DNA from: Candidatus Eisenbergiella pullistercoris
GTDB taxonomy: Bacteria; Bacillota; Clostridia; Lachnospirales; Lachnospiraceae
Assembly (NCBI GenBank): GCA_019115665.1
Contig: DXDD01000048.1
Coordinates: 1 to 50,179, forward strand
Length of the DNA: 50,179 nt
Direction of reading: 5' to 3'
Of the stretch, positions 24,534 to 32,999 are shown one piece after another (within the stretch, counting starts at the first letter, position 1; each line of letters begins with the position of its first letter). The notes under the pieces are model-generated. The model was not told the origin of the DNA, did not search any database, and saw nothing but the letters and a program-made list of their open reading frames with translations. A program made the position numbers and the translations under genes.

Positions 24534-25703
24534 TTAAAGAACGCTCGGGCCGTCGCCAATCTCCACCACATAAAAATCAGCCGCATAGCCGATCTTCTTC
24601 CGATAAGCCTCGCCCACCTTCTCGATGAAGCTGTCGATGGCGTCGGTCTTCACGATGCTCACGGTACAGCCGCCGAAGCCCGCTCCGGTCATACGGGAAC
24701 CGATCACGCCGTCCACCTTCCAGGCTTCCTCCACCAGGGTATCCAGCTCAATGCCGGTCACCTCGTAGTCGTCGCGCAGGGATACATGGGAAGCGTTCAT
24801 CAGCTGGCCGAACTGAGCGATATCGTTGGCCTTCAGAGCGGCAACCGCCTTGACGGTGCGCTGGTTCTCATAAACCGCGTGCTTTGCGCGCTTTCTGCGT
24901 ACCTCATCCCTGATCGCATCCTTATACTGCTCAAACTGCTCCTCGTTCAGGTCGCCCAGGGACTTGATGTCCACCACCTTCTGCAGCTCGGCAAGAGCGG
25001 TCTCACACTCGCTTCTTCTCTCGTTGTATTTGGAATCGCCGAGGCCGCGCTTCTTGTTGCTGCAGGCAATGACGATCTTCGCGCCTTCCAGATGGATGGG
25101 AGCGTACTCATAGCTGAGATCCGCGGTATCCAGGAAGATGGCGTGATCCTTCTTTCCCATGGCGATGGCGAACTGATCCATGATGCCGCAGTTAACGCCG
25201 TTGAAATTGTTCTCGGAATACTGGCCGATCAGCGCCAGATCCTGATTGGTCACGTCAAAGCCGAACATGTCGCGCAGGATGAAGCCGGTCAGCACCTCCA
25301 GGGAGGCGGAGGAGGAAAGGCCGGAGCCGTTGGGAATATTGCCACACAGCACCAGATCCATGCCGTAAGGGATCTTCATGTCTCTCTTCTCAAAAGCCCA
25401 CATCACTCCCTTGGGATAGTTGGTCCAGTCCGCCTTCTTTTCCGGCGTCAGGTTGTCCAGGCTGCTCTCAATCACGCCGAGATGCTCAAAATTCATGGAG
25501 AAGAAACGCAGCTTCCTGTCCTCTCTCTTTCTTGCCGCGCCGTAGGTTCCGATGGTCAGCGCGCAGGGGAATACATGTCCGCCGTTATAATCCGTATGCT
25601 CTCCGATCAGGTTCACACGGCCGGGGGCAAAATAGGACTTCACTCCTTCGGTATCTCCGAATACTTCCGCGAATTTTTTCAGGACTTTTTCTTTCATTTC
25701 CAT
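24534..25703 (-). CDS. galK: Galactokinase
   Basis: A 389-residue GHMP kinase that makes galactose-1-phosphate. The galactokinase signature GRVNLIGEHTDYNGG is at about residues 28-42, the ATP loop GNIPNGSGLSSSASLEV at about 125-142 and the C-terminal GHMP motif GAGFGGC at about 345. The ribosome-binding site GGAGAAGGG precedes the ATG at 25703. It is first in the galK-galT operon. The leader carries two hairpins and a good promoter at 25791-25819. Confidence 0.97.
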   Translation of the reverse strand: MEMKEKVLKKFAEVFGDTEGVKSYFAPGRVNLIGEHTDYNGGHVFPCALTIGTYGAARKREDRKLRFFSMNFEHLGVIESSLDNLTPEKKADWTNYPKGVMWAFEKRDMKIPYGMDLVLCGNIPNGSGLSSSASLEVLTGFILRDMFGFDVTNQDLALIGQYSENNFNGVNCGIMDQFAIAMGKKDHAIFLDTADLSYEYAPIHLEGAKIVIACSNKKRGLGDSKYNERRSECETALAELQKVVDIKSLGDLNEEQFEQYKDAIRDEVRRKRAKHAVYENQRTVKAVAALKANDIAQFGQLMNASHVSLRDDYEVTGIELDTLVEEAWKVDGVIGSRMTGAGFGGCTVSIVKTDAIDSFIEKVGEAYRKKIGYAADFYVVEIGDGPSVL

Positions 25704-25731
25704 AATCCCTTCTCCTTTTCTTTATCCTTTC

Positions 25732-25775
25732 CCGGCTTTAAGCCGGACAGGGCCGCAGGCTGACGCCTGCAGCCC
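25732..25775 (-). promoter_or_regulatory. Two hairpins in the gal operon leader
   Basis: CCGGCTT-T-AAGCCGG (25732-25746) and GGGCCGCAGGC-TGAC-GCCTGCAGCCC (25750-25775, one mismatch) lie in the predicted 5' leader of galK. Neither is followed by a T-run. They may stabilise the mRNA or bind a protein; no known riboswitch class was recognised. Confidence 0.5.
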
Positions 25776-25790
25776 CTTTCAGTTACATTC

Positions 25791-25819
25791 ATCATATAAC
25801 AAAATACCGATGACGGCAA
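25791..25819 (-). promoter_or_regulatory. galKp: Promoter of the gal operon
   Basis: On the minus strand TTGCCG (25814-25819), 17 nt, TATGAT (25791-25796), placing the start about 80 nt upstream of galK. Confidence 0.6.
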
Positions 25820-25921
25820 GCAGATATTTCCTGCCGCGGCCGCAGGGCCAGGCCCGCCAGAATCCGATCCCCTGTCTCCGGCTCATCCGGACTGTCAGAG
25901 GCATCTGACCGCCGCCGGTCT

Positions 25922-27055
25922 TTACCGGAAGATCCTGTCGTCCAGCTCCTGCTGCACGCGCGCAAGGTCCGCCCGGATGGAAAGCTTCTGCGGGCAGAGG
26001 GTCTCGCATCTGCCGCACTTGATGCAGTTCTTTGCCTTCTCTTCGTCCTTCAGATCCACTTCCCACTCTCTCTGCACATGGCCGTAGGTACGGTACATAT
26101 GATAGTTGTTCCAAACCTTGAAATTTCCGGGGATATTCACGCCCGCAGGGCAGGGCATGCAGTAGCGGCAGCCCGTGCAGCCGTTCTGCACACGGGAACG
26201 AAGCTCCTTGACGATCTCGTCGATCTCCCGGCTCTCCGCCTCGCTCAGGGGCTTAAAGGAAGCGAAGGTCTTCAGGTTGTCCTCCACCTGCTGCATGGTG
26301 GACATTCCGCTTAAAATCACCTTCACATTGGGATGGCTTCCCACCCAGCGCAGGGCGAAGGACGCCACGCTGGCCTCCGGATCCATCTGATGGAAGCGGT
26401 CGTTGATATCGTCGGAAAAGCCGGCCAGATTTCCGCCCTTCACAGGCTCCATAATCACCAGCGGCACGCCCAGGCTTTCCGCCAGCGCATACCCCCTGTC
26501 TCCCGCCTGCTCGTATCTGTCCAGATAATTATACTGGATCTGGCAGAAATCCCAGGGACGGTAATTCAGGATCTCCTCAAACACCTCATAATCGTCATGG
26601 AAGGAAAAGCCGTAATACCGGATCTTTCCTTCCTCCTTCAGCTTCGCGCAGTAATCCACCACGCCCAGCTGTTTCATCTGATCCCATTTTTCCTTATTCA
26701 GGGCATGCAGAAGATAAAAATCCACGTGATCCGTCTGCAGGCGCTCCAGCTGCTCATGAAAAATCCGTTCCGCATCCTCCACGCTGTTCACCGCCCACAG
26801 AGGGAGCTTGGTCGCCAGATAGAAGGAATCCCTGTCGTATTTCTTCAGGATCCTTCCCACCACAGGCTCGCTCTGCCCGTTATGATAGGGATAGGCCGTG
26901 TCTATGTAGTTCACCCCGGACGCGATCGCTTTATCCAGCATCCGCTCCGCCTCCGCCTCGTCGATCTTCCCGTCCGGCAGCGTGGGAAAACGCATGCAGC
27001 CAAAGCCAAGAAGCGAGGTTTCGATCCCCAGTTTCTCCACTTTTCTTTTCTCCAT
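25922..27055 (-). CDS. Aldo/keto reductase with C-terminal iron-sulfur domain
   Basis: A 377-residue protein. An aldo/keto reductase barrel fills residues about 1-300 (GFGCMRFPTL, the catalytic pair in YIDTAYPYHNG, the Lys in LATKLPLW, and LLHAL). A ferredoxin-type tail follows with two cysteine groups: CTGCRYCMPCPAG and CIKCGRCETLCPQ, each a likely [4Fe-4S] site. This fused class is common in anaerobes and is thought to use ferredoxin-type electron transfer. The start at 27055 follows AAGGAGAAGG; 27058 is equally possible. It has a perfect TATAAT at 27147-27152 upstream, but only a weak -35. Substrate unknown. Confidence 0.9.
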   Translation of the reverse strand: MEKRKVEKLGIETSLLGFGCMRFPTLPDGKIDEAEAERMLDKAIASGVNYIDTAYPYHNGQSEPVVGRILKKYDRDSFYLATKLPLWAVNSVEDAERIFHEQLERLQTDHVDFYLLHALNKEKWDQMKQLGVVDYCAKLKEEGKIRYYGFSFHDDYEVFEEILNYRPWDFCQIQYNYLDRYEQAGDRGYALAESLGVPLVIMEPVKGGNLAGFSDDINDRFHQMDPEASVASFALRWVGSHPNVKVILSGMSTMQQVEDNLKTFASFKPLSEAESREIDEIVKELRSRVQNGCTGCRYCMPCPAGVNIPGNFKVWNNYHMYRTYGHVQREWEVDLKDEEKAKNCIKCGRCETLCPQKLSIRADLARVQQELDDRIFR

Positions 27056-27186
27056 CATCCTTCTCCTTCTTTCCCTTTTTTCGTGTGAGGGCCGGCCTTT
27101 TTCAGGGATCCGCCTTCCTTTTTGAGAATCGTGAATCATCTTCTTCATTATAAAGGATTCCTTTTCTTTTTTCTATCTTTTTTATG

Positions 27187-27215
27187 TGGATATCGAAAAC
27201 ATTTCGTGCTATGAT
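27187..27215 (+). promoter_or_regulatory. Promoter candidate for the TRIC-type channel gene
   Basis: TGGATA (27187-27192), 17 nt, TATGAT (27210-27215), about 100 nt upstream of the channel gene. The -35 box is weak (4 of 6). Confidence 0.45.
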
Positions 27216-27316
27216 GGATTTCAATTCAGACGATATCAGAGCAGGGACCGCATCCCGCTGTTTCCGCCGCGCCGCGGCGCACGGGCATCCGGTCCTTATG
27301 GAAAAAGGGAAAAGAA

Positions 27317-27973
27317 ATGGAGCTTCAGTCAAATATCATTTTTCTTGTGGAGATCATCGGAACCGTCGCCTTCGCCTCCTCCGGGGCCATGGTGGCGGTC
27401 CGCAAAAAACTGGATCTGTTCGGCATCATCGTCCTGGGCGTCATCACCGCCGTGGGCGGAGGAATGCTGCGCGACCTGATGATCGGCAAGATCCCGCCCA
27501 TCATGTTCCGCAATCCGGTCTATGTGTTCGCCGCCTTCCTGACAGTCCTGGTACTCTTCATCCTGTTCCGCCTGCGTCCCGCCCTGCTTGGCGGAACCTA
27601 TATGGAAGGCTATGAAAGGATCATGAACATCCTGGACGCCGTCGGCCTGGGAGCCTTTACCGTAGCGGGCATCGACACCGGGGTGGCTGCCGGCTACGGG
27701 AGCTATCATTTCCTCATCATCTTCCTCGGCGTCATCACAGGCATCGGCGGCGGCATCCTGCGGGACATCATGGCGGGGGAAACGCCCTTTGTCCTGAAAA
27801 AGCATATCTATGCCTGCGCTTCCATCGCGGGGGCCTGCCTGTATACCTTCTGCCTGGAATACACGGACTCCGACCTGCCCATGCTCCTCAGCGCCCTCCT
27901 GGTGGTTGCCATCCGGCTGCTCGCCAGCCATTACCGGTGGGATCTGCCGGGGATCAGGACTGACGATGAGTGA
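27317..27973 (+). CDS. TRIC-type cation channel family (UPF0126) membrane protein
   Basis: A 218-residue membrane protein made of two related halves, each with three hydrophobic helices and a glycine-rich turn: GGGMLRDLMIGKIP near residue 50 and GGGILRDIMAGETP near 138. This duplicated pattern is diagnostic of the UPF0126/TRIC family, whose structurally studied members form potassium-permeable channels. AAAGGG lies 8 nt upstream. It is divergent from the aldo/keto reductase and convergent with the Rpn-like gene, with only 16 nt between the stop codons. Confidence 0.92.
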   Translation: MELQSNIIFLVEIIGTVAFASSGAMVAVRKKLDLFGIIVLGVITAVGGGMLRDLMIGKIPPIMFRNPVYVFAAFLTVLVLFILFRLRPALLGGTYMEGYERIMNILDAVGLGAFTVAGIDTGVAAGYGSYHFLIIFLGVITGIGGGILRDIMAGETPFVLKKHIYACASIAGACLYTFCLEYTDSDLPMLLSALLVVAIRLLASHYRWDLPGIRTDDE

Positions 27974-27989
27974 AGAATGCAGGAGTCCC

Positions 27990-29021
27990 TTACAGGCATC
28001 CGGCGTTTTCAGACAGCCATTCCCGAACAAGCGGGATACTGACTTTTGCAGCCTCCGCAATTTTCTCAACGCTCATTCCCATATCCGCAAGAGAACGCGA
28101 CATCTCCTTCTTTGCTTTCGCTTCTCCCTCTAAGATACCTTCCCTGATTCCTTCCTGGATCCCTTCCTTGATTCCTTCCAGCTTTCCATCCTGGATCATT
28201 CCCTGAATTCCACGACACACGTTATAGCCTCCTTCCGTTGTCTGATATTCCGGCGTTCTGATTTTCTTCAGCTCCGGTGAGTGCGTCAGTTCTTCCAGTG
28301 CGTTCATCGCCGTTTCGGAAACGCTGCTGAAATGCTCCCGGTTGCCGGCAATAAATGCTCCGAGCCGCTCTTTGTTTTCAGCATGTTTCCGGAATCCGAA
28401 CACCGTCCGCAGCTCTCCCGTATAGCTGCAGATTTCCTCATCGCTCATCCGGCAGACGTCAAGCAGATTCATCTCCACCTGCACCGCACATGGCGCTTCC
28501 GCCTCCGTTTCAAAAAGGTCCGACAGTCTCACCGGCCCGTCCCAGGGTTCCTCTCCCCAGTACACCACCAGCGTCACGCAGCGGACGAGCCGATCTGTCC
28601 TTAAAAATCTGCCGAGATATTCTCCGTCCGTGATGCCGGGCGGTCTGCGCCTTTTGCCCTTTTCCGTTTTCCATTCCGCGTCATGGCGTTCCCTGATGAT
28701 CTGCATCTGACGGGCATAATTGACGAAATCCAGTTCAAGCACCCGATAGGGCATGGCATAATCGATTTCCGACTGGTGTTCTATGCCGAGAACGGCGAAG
28801 ATCCTTTCGTTTCTGACGCCCTTTACCACATCCCGATACTGTACCAGCGTCGTTCCGCCGCCCTCCTTTGTTATTCTGACGTAGGCGGTCTCCTTAATGT
28901 TCTCTTCATCCAGTTCCTCCGGCGACACCGGCTGACCGGCCAGCAGCGTCCGGTTGAAGAGCTCGGCAAAATTTTCGTTGTTTGCCTGAAACAGCAGGGT
29001 TGTGACAGAGTCCTTTTTCAT
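27990..29021 (-). CDS. Rpn-family recombination-promoting nuclease/transposase-like protein
   Basis: A 343-residue protein if it starts at MKKDSVTT (29021). The N-terminal PD-(D/E)XK nuclease domain includes NNENFAELFNRTLLAGQ and GIEHQSEIDYAMPYRVLELD, where the Glu-x-Gln pair is the expected active-site variant. The C-terminal region holds GIKEGIQEGIREGILEGE repeats like those at 196-291. The family was described as RecA-independent recombination nucleases; local mobility is not shown here, since no terminal repeats are visible. A longer frame starts at a GTG (29180), but the conserved fold begins at 29021. A clear promoter lies at 29321-29349. Confidence 0.85.
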   Translation of the reverse strand: MKKDSVTTLLFQANNENFAELFNRTLLAGQPVSPEELDEENIKETAYVRITKEGGGTTLVQYRDVVKGVRNERIFAVLGIEHQSEIDYAMPYRVLELDFVNYARQMQIIRERHDAEWKTEKGKRRRPPGITDGEYLGRFLRTDRLVRCVTLVVYWGEEPWDGPVRLSDLFETEAEAPCAVQVEMNLLDVCRMSDEEICSYTGELRTVFGFRKHAENKERLGAFIAGNREHFSSVSETAMNALEELTHSPELKKIRTPEYQTTEGGYNVCRGIQGMIQDGKLEGIKEGIQEGIREGILEGEAKAKKEMSRSLADMGMSVEKIAEAAKVSIPLVREWLSENAGCL

Positions 29022-29320
29022 GCCCTGTCCGGCAATCTTCCCATCGCTTCCGCTTTTTCTCCGTGACTTTTTTCCGTATGATGTCTTTCCGTCTTTTTTC
29101 ACAGGCAGGCTCCTTTCCGTGCGATGTAAAAGCGCAAAAACGCTTTTTGTTCCGGCAGAAGCCATCGATTTCTCAGACACTCCTGCCGATCACTGCAACA
29201 ATGGTTATTGGGAAAAAAAGAATTCAGCATAGAGTTCTGAAAAACGTCAGAGAGGACAGGAGACACGCTGTCCTGACGAAAGCCGAACGGCTTTAAAAAT
29301 AGAAATTTATGCTTACAGGC

Positions 29321-29349
29321 ATTGTAGCACCTTTCGGGCATGGGGACAA
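29321..29349 (-). promoter_or_regulatory. Promoter of the Rpn-like gene
   Basis: On the minus strand TTGTCC (29344-29349), 17 nt, TACAAT (29321-29326). The leader to 29021 is about 290 nt and contains two small stems: AAAGCC-GTTC-GGCTTT (about 29281-29296) and GGACAG/CTGTCC (about 29255-29275). Confidence 0.65.
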
Positions 29350-29378
29350 GATAAATTTTTCTGACAAATTTTCGGGGA

Positions 29379-29407
29379 AAAATTTCGGGAGCGCTCTTCA
29401 CGCTCCC
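29379..29407 (-). terminator. Rho-independent terminator after the exporter pair
   Basis: GGGAGCG-TGAAGAG-CGCTCCC on the minus strand (29387-29407) followed by GAAATTTTT. It ends the ABC exporter transcript. Confidence 0.8.
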
Positions 29408-29442
29408 GTCCCGATACCCGCCAGGGCGAAAGCTCCGTTCGT

Positions 29443-30824
29443 TCACGCATAATACTTTGCCTGCGCGTTCCACAGCTGCGAATACAGGCCTTTTGCGGCG
29501 AGCAGGCTTTCATGGCTACCCCGTTCTGCAATCCTTCCGTCATCAAAAACCATGATGTCGTCGCAGAAGCGGCAGCTGCTCATCCGGTGGGAGATGTAGA
29601 TGCTGGTCTTTCCTTCGGTCATCTCGTCGAAACGTGCGTAGACCTCCGCTTCGGCAAGCGGGTCCAGGGCGGCGGTGGGCTCGTCCAGGATGATGAGGGC
29701 GGCGTCCTTGTACAGGGCTCGGGCGATACCAAGCTTCTGGGCCTCGCCGCCGGAAATTTCCACGCCCTCACCCGTATCCTTATAAAGCAGGGTTTCCGGG
29801 CCCTCCGGCATCTGCTTCACAAGCTCTTTTGCGCCAGCCTGACGCAGGGCCTTCCAGAGGCGGCCGTCGTCCCGCTCATATCCGGCCGTCACATTTTCCC
29901 ACACCGGGAAGGAAAACAGGCGGAAATCCTGAAAGACCACGCCGAACAGATCCCGGTATTCCTCGGGCTTATATTTGCGGATGTCCACCCCGTTTAAGGT
30001 GATGCGCCCCTCTGTGGGCTCGTACAGGCCGCAGAGCAGCTTGATGAAGGTGGTCTTTCCCGCGCCGTTTCTTCCCACCACCGCCATTTTCCGCTTCATG
30101 TCCAGGCGGCAGCTCACGTTTTTCAGCACGTATTGCGCGCTTCCCGGATAACGGAAGCTCACGTTTTCAAAGGCAAGCTCATATTCCCCGTCATCGCGCT
30201 TCTCCACGGGGATGGTGCCGTGCAGATGCTTTTCCTCCACATCCAGAAAGGCCAGAAATTCCCCCATGTAGGCGGCGTTCCGACGGATGGCGGCATTATA
30301 TTCAGCACCAGCCGCAGCGACAGTCCCACTGAAATAACAATGTTCAGAAGGGCTTTCAGCAGTTCTCCGTAATTAAGAACCACAACCCCCACGCTGCCAT
30401 ACATGTCGCAGGTCCTCTCCGCGCTCAGAAGCTTTTTGACGGCGTCCGGATCCTCCATGGTCTCATAATCCAGCGAGATCGCTTTTTTCGCGATCCACAG
30501 ATACACGATCTGCCAGAGCCGGTTCTGCACCGTCCGCACCTTCTTCAACAGCACCTCTCCCATGCTTCCCAGCGCCAGCGCGGAAGCCGCGAGTAAAAGA
30601 GCGTACCCCGCAGCCTGCCGGAAGTCGGCCGCAAGCAGGCTGTCGATCAGGGCCGATGTAAGAAACAGGACGGCATAGATTTCCGCCAGATTCACGCAGA
30701 TCATCAGAAGATTCATGGGAAGGACGGTGGAATCCGTTTCATGCACCATTTTCAGAAGCCGGAAGCCCGTCCGGTGAGCGGACACGAATCCACTTTCCGC
30801 CCACTTTTTTCGTATTTTTTCCAC
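29443..30824 (-). pseudogene. ABC exporter half-transporter, internally deleted and frameshifted
   Basis: Two reading frames together make a broken ABC exporter. The 5' part (30824 to about 30265) encodes the first membrane helices, ending near VISVGLSLRLVL. The 3' part (from about 30300, in another frame, EYNAAIRRNAAYMGEFLAF) runs into a complete ATPase with Walker A GRNGAGKTT, signature ISGGEAQKLGIARAL and Walker B LIILDEP. Compared with the intact partner and the family length of about 600 residues, roughly 120-130 codons of membrane domain are missing at the junction, and the frame changes there. The start at GTG 30824 follows AGGAG. The ATPase part could still be translated from 30267. 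The lesion would disable a heterodimeric exporter with 30838-32700. Confidence 0.75.
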
Positions 30825-30837
30825 AAATATTCTCCTG

Positions 30838-32700
30838 TTATCCAAGGCAGGCCACCTCCTCTCCCTCTTTGTAATACCGGGCCTGAACGGAAAACATATC
30901 GGCATAGGCTCCGCCCTTTTCCATCAGCTCCTCATGGGTGCCTTCCTCCGCGATCCGTCCGTTTTCCAAAAATATAATGCGGTCACAGAAGCGGGTGGAG
31001 CTTAGGCGGTGCGAAATGAAAACGCCCGTGCGTCCCTGCAGCAGTTCCTCGTACTTCTCATACATTTCTCCCTCCGCGATCGGGTCCAGGGCTGCCGTCG
31101 GCTCATCCAGGATGACCACCGGCGCGCCCTTATACAGCGACCGGGCCAGCATCAGCTTCTGCAGCTCGCCTCCGGAAAGACTCACGCCGTTTTCCCCCAG
31201 ATCCCGGTTCAGGGGCGTATGCGCGCCCTGTTCCAGCCCGTCCACCTTCTCCATCAGGCCCGCCCGGGTCAGGCTGTCGCGCAGTCTGTCCGGATCCGTC
31301 TCTTCCTCCTCCACGCAGGACACATTTTCCATGAGAGAAAAGGAAAAGGTGAACACATCCTGGAATACCACGGAAAACTCCCGGAAGCAGGCGCTTTCCG
31401 TCAATTCGCCCAGCTCCTGTCCGTCCAGCAGGATCCGCCCGGAATCCGGACGGTACAGGCCGCAGAGCAGCTTCACCAGCGTGGTTTTCCCCGCGCCGTT
31501 CGCGCCCACCAGCGCCAGCCGCTCTCCGAGACGGATGATCAGATCCAGATTGTGGATGGTATCCGTTTCGCTTCCCGGATACCGGAAGCATACCTGTTCC
31601 AGCCGGATCTCATGCGCCTGTCCCGCCCTCTTTGGCGTTTCATTTCCCCATTTTCCCCTCTTTCCGTCCGCCACAGCTTCCTCAAAGTCCCGGAATTTCC
31701 CGATGGTGATATGATGGTGAAAAAACTCCTGCAGTGCGGCGAAGCAGGCGGTCAGCCAGGTATCAAAGCCGGAAACCAGCCCCGTATAGACCAGAAACTC
31801 CGCCACTGTCATCCTGCCCTGCGCCATCTGCAGGATCAGGAAACCATAGATCAGCAGGTTTTTCAGAAAGGAAAGCCCCTTCCCGAACAGTCCTGCCGCC
31901 ATATAAGCAGCCTTCCCTTTTCCCCGAAGCTCCGTAAAGCGGTTGATGACCTTCTCAAAGGCTCCCAGCAGCCACCGGTCCATCCGGTAGAGGCGGATGT
32001 CTTTTCCGTTCACCGTATCCACCGTTATCTTACGCAGGTAGGACAAAGTCTCCCAATTGGCGTCGTTTTCCTTTTCCAGCCTGGCCTCCCGCCTTTTTGC
32101 CAGGAGGGAAGCCCCTGCCGTCAGAACGGCGGAAAGAAGGATCAGCACAAGCAGCGGCAGACTATATCTTCCGACGACAAAAGCATAAAGCAGGAAACCT
32201 CCCAGATTGGTCATAAGCCTCACCAGCTCACGCACATATGCTTCAAACCCGTTCCAGTCCCCCCGGAATACCGCCTCCAGCGCTCCCGCCATTTTTTTCT
32301 GCCCCTCATCGCTTTCCAGAAAGGCAGCATCCGCTTCCAGGCAGCTTCGGTAGAGCGGAATCCCCATTTGTATCCGAAACTGGAAGATCACACCCTCTCC
32401 AACCTGTGTCAGATAGCCGGCAAGCAGCCGGAACGCCTGTTGCAGCGTCACATATCCTCCCACGGTGAGAAGGATCTCTCCTGCGCTCCCTCCTCCGGAG
32501 AGCGCCGCCACGATCACGCCGGCCAGCGCTGCCGACAGAAAGGGATACAGAATCCCGGAAGCCACCTGCCCCATACAGACCAGAAGCCCTTTTCCTCCCA
32601 TCTCACGACAAAACAGCCTGGCAACATACGCAAGCGTATCCGGGATGGAATATTCCCTTTCGGCTTTGTTTTTTCGGCTCTTTTTCATGACTGTCTTCAT
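30838..32700 (-). CDS. ABC transporter, fused permease and ATPase (exporter half)
   Basis: A 620-residue exporter half: six membrane helices in residues about 35-330, then an ATPase with Walker A GANGAGKTTLVKLLCG, signature LSGGELQKLMLARSL, Walker B VVILDEP and the H-loop SHRLSS. Such halves pair as heterodimers to export peptides, lipids or drugs. Its partner gene directly downstream (start 14 nt after this stop) is broken. The start at 32700 follows GGATCATGGGAAC; a second ATG at 32688 is possible. The gene is preceded by two direct repeats of LytTR-site geometry and lies just after an agr-like two-component system, so peptide export or sensing is a plausible role. Confidence 0.9.
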   Translation of the reverse strand: MKTVMKKSRKNKAEREYSIPDTLAYVARLFCREMGGKGLLVCMGQVASGILYPFLSAALAGVIVAALSGGGSAGEILLTVGGYVTLQQAFRLLAGYLTQVGEGVIFQFRIQMGIPLYRSCLEADAAFLESDEGQKKMAGALEAVFRGDWNGFEAYVRELVRLMTNLGGFLLYAFVVGRYSLPLLVLILLSAVLTAGASLLAKRREARLEKENDANWETLSYLRKITVDTVNGKDIRLYRMDRWLLGAFEKVINRFTELRGKGKAAYMAAGLFGKGLSFLKNLLIYGFLILQMAQGRMTVAEFLVYTGLVSGFDTWLTACFAALQEFFHHHITIGKFRDFEEAVADGKRGKWGNETPKRAGQAHEIRLEQVCFRYPGSETDTIHNLDLIIRLGERLALVGANGAGKTTLVKLLCGLYRPDSGRILLDGQELGELTESACFREFSVVFQDVFTFSFSLMENVSCVEEEETDPDRLRDSLTRAGLMEKVDGLEQGAHTPLNRDLGENGVSLSGGELQKLMLARSLYKGAPVVILDEPTAALDPIAEGEMYEKYEELLQGRTGVFISHRLSSTRFCDRIIFLENGRIAEEGTHEELMEKGGAYADMFSVQARYYKEGEEVACLG

Positions 32701-32781
32701 GTTCCCATGATCCTTTCGCGCATTTTTCCTGAAGCCCTGTCCGGGCGGATGATCTCTTTTTCGGGACGGGCAGCTCCTGTA

Positions 32782-32819
32782 CCGGACTTTTCTTAAACCC
32801 GTGCCGTACTTTTCTTAAA
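32782..32819 (-). promoter_or_regulatory. Direct-repeat pair resembling a LytTR binding site
   Basis: Two copies of CCGKACTTTTCTTAAA (32782-32797 and 32804-32819) with a 22-bp period, on the promoter side of the exporter operon. LytTR regulators such as AgrA bind paired direct repeats at about two helical turns. No clear -10/-35 follows, as expected for an activator-dependent promoter. The assignment is inferred from geometry and from the neighbouring LytTR gene. Confidence 0.5.
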
Positions 32820-32823
32820 TGAT

Positions 32824-32855
32824 AAAACGGGAATCCCTTTTTGTGGGGATTCCCG
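32824..32855 (-). terminator. Rho-independent terminator after the GHKL kinase
   Basis: CGGGAATCCC/GGGATTCCCG perfect 10-bp stem (32828-32855) followed on the minus strand by TTTTATC. It separates the two-component operon from the exporter operon. The rest of the gap, to 32999, shows nothing I could assign. Confidence 0.75.
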
Positions 32856-32999
32856 CACGAAACGACTGATTTTTTTCACGAACCGCAGTGAGTCCCTGCG
32901 CCCGGCTTTCTTCCGCGGATTCTGCTCTTCGCCGCCGGCAGCGTCCTGCCGAAAGATCCGCTCCGACAGAATTATTCCGGCAGCATCATTTCAGCAGCG

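Noticed and set aside
25704..25921. Known riboswitch upstream of galK
   Set aside because: Two stems are present, but no conserved riboswitch core or terminator/antiterminator pair could be recognised.
27990..29349. Insertion sequence around the Rpn-like gene
   Set aside because: The family is sometimes called transposase-like, but no terminal inverted repeats or target duplications were seen at its borders.
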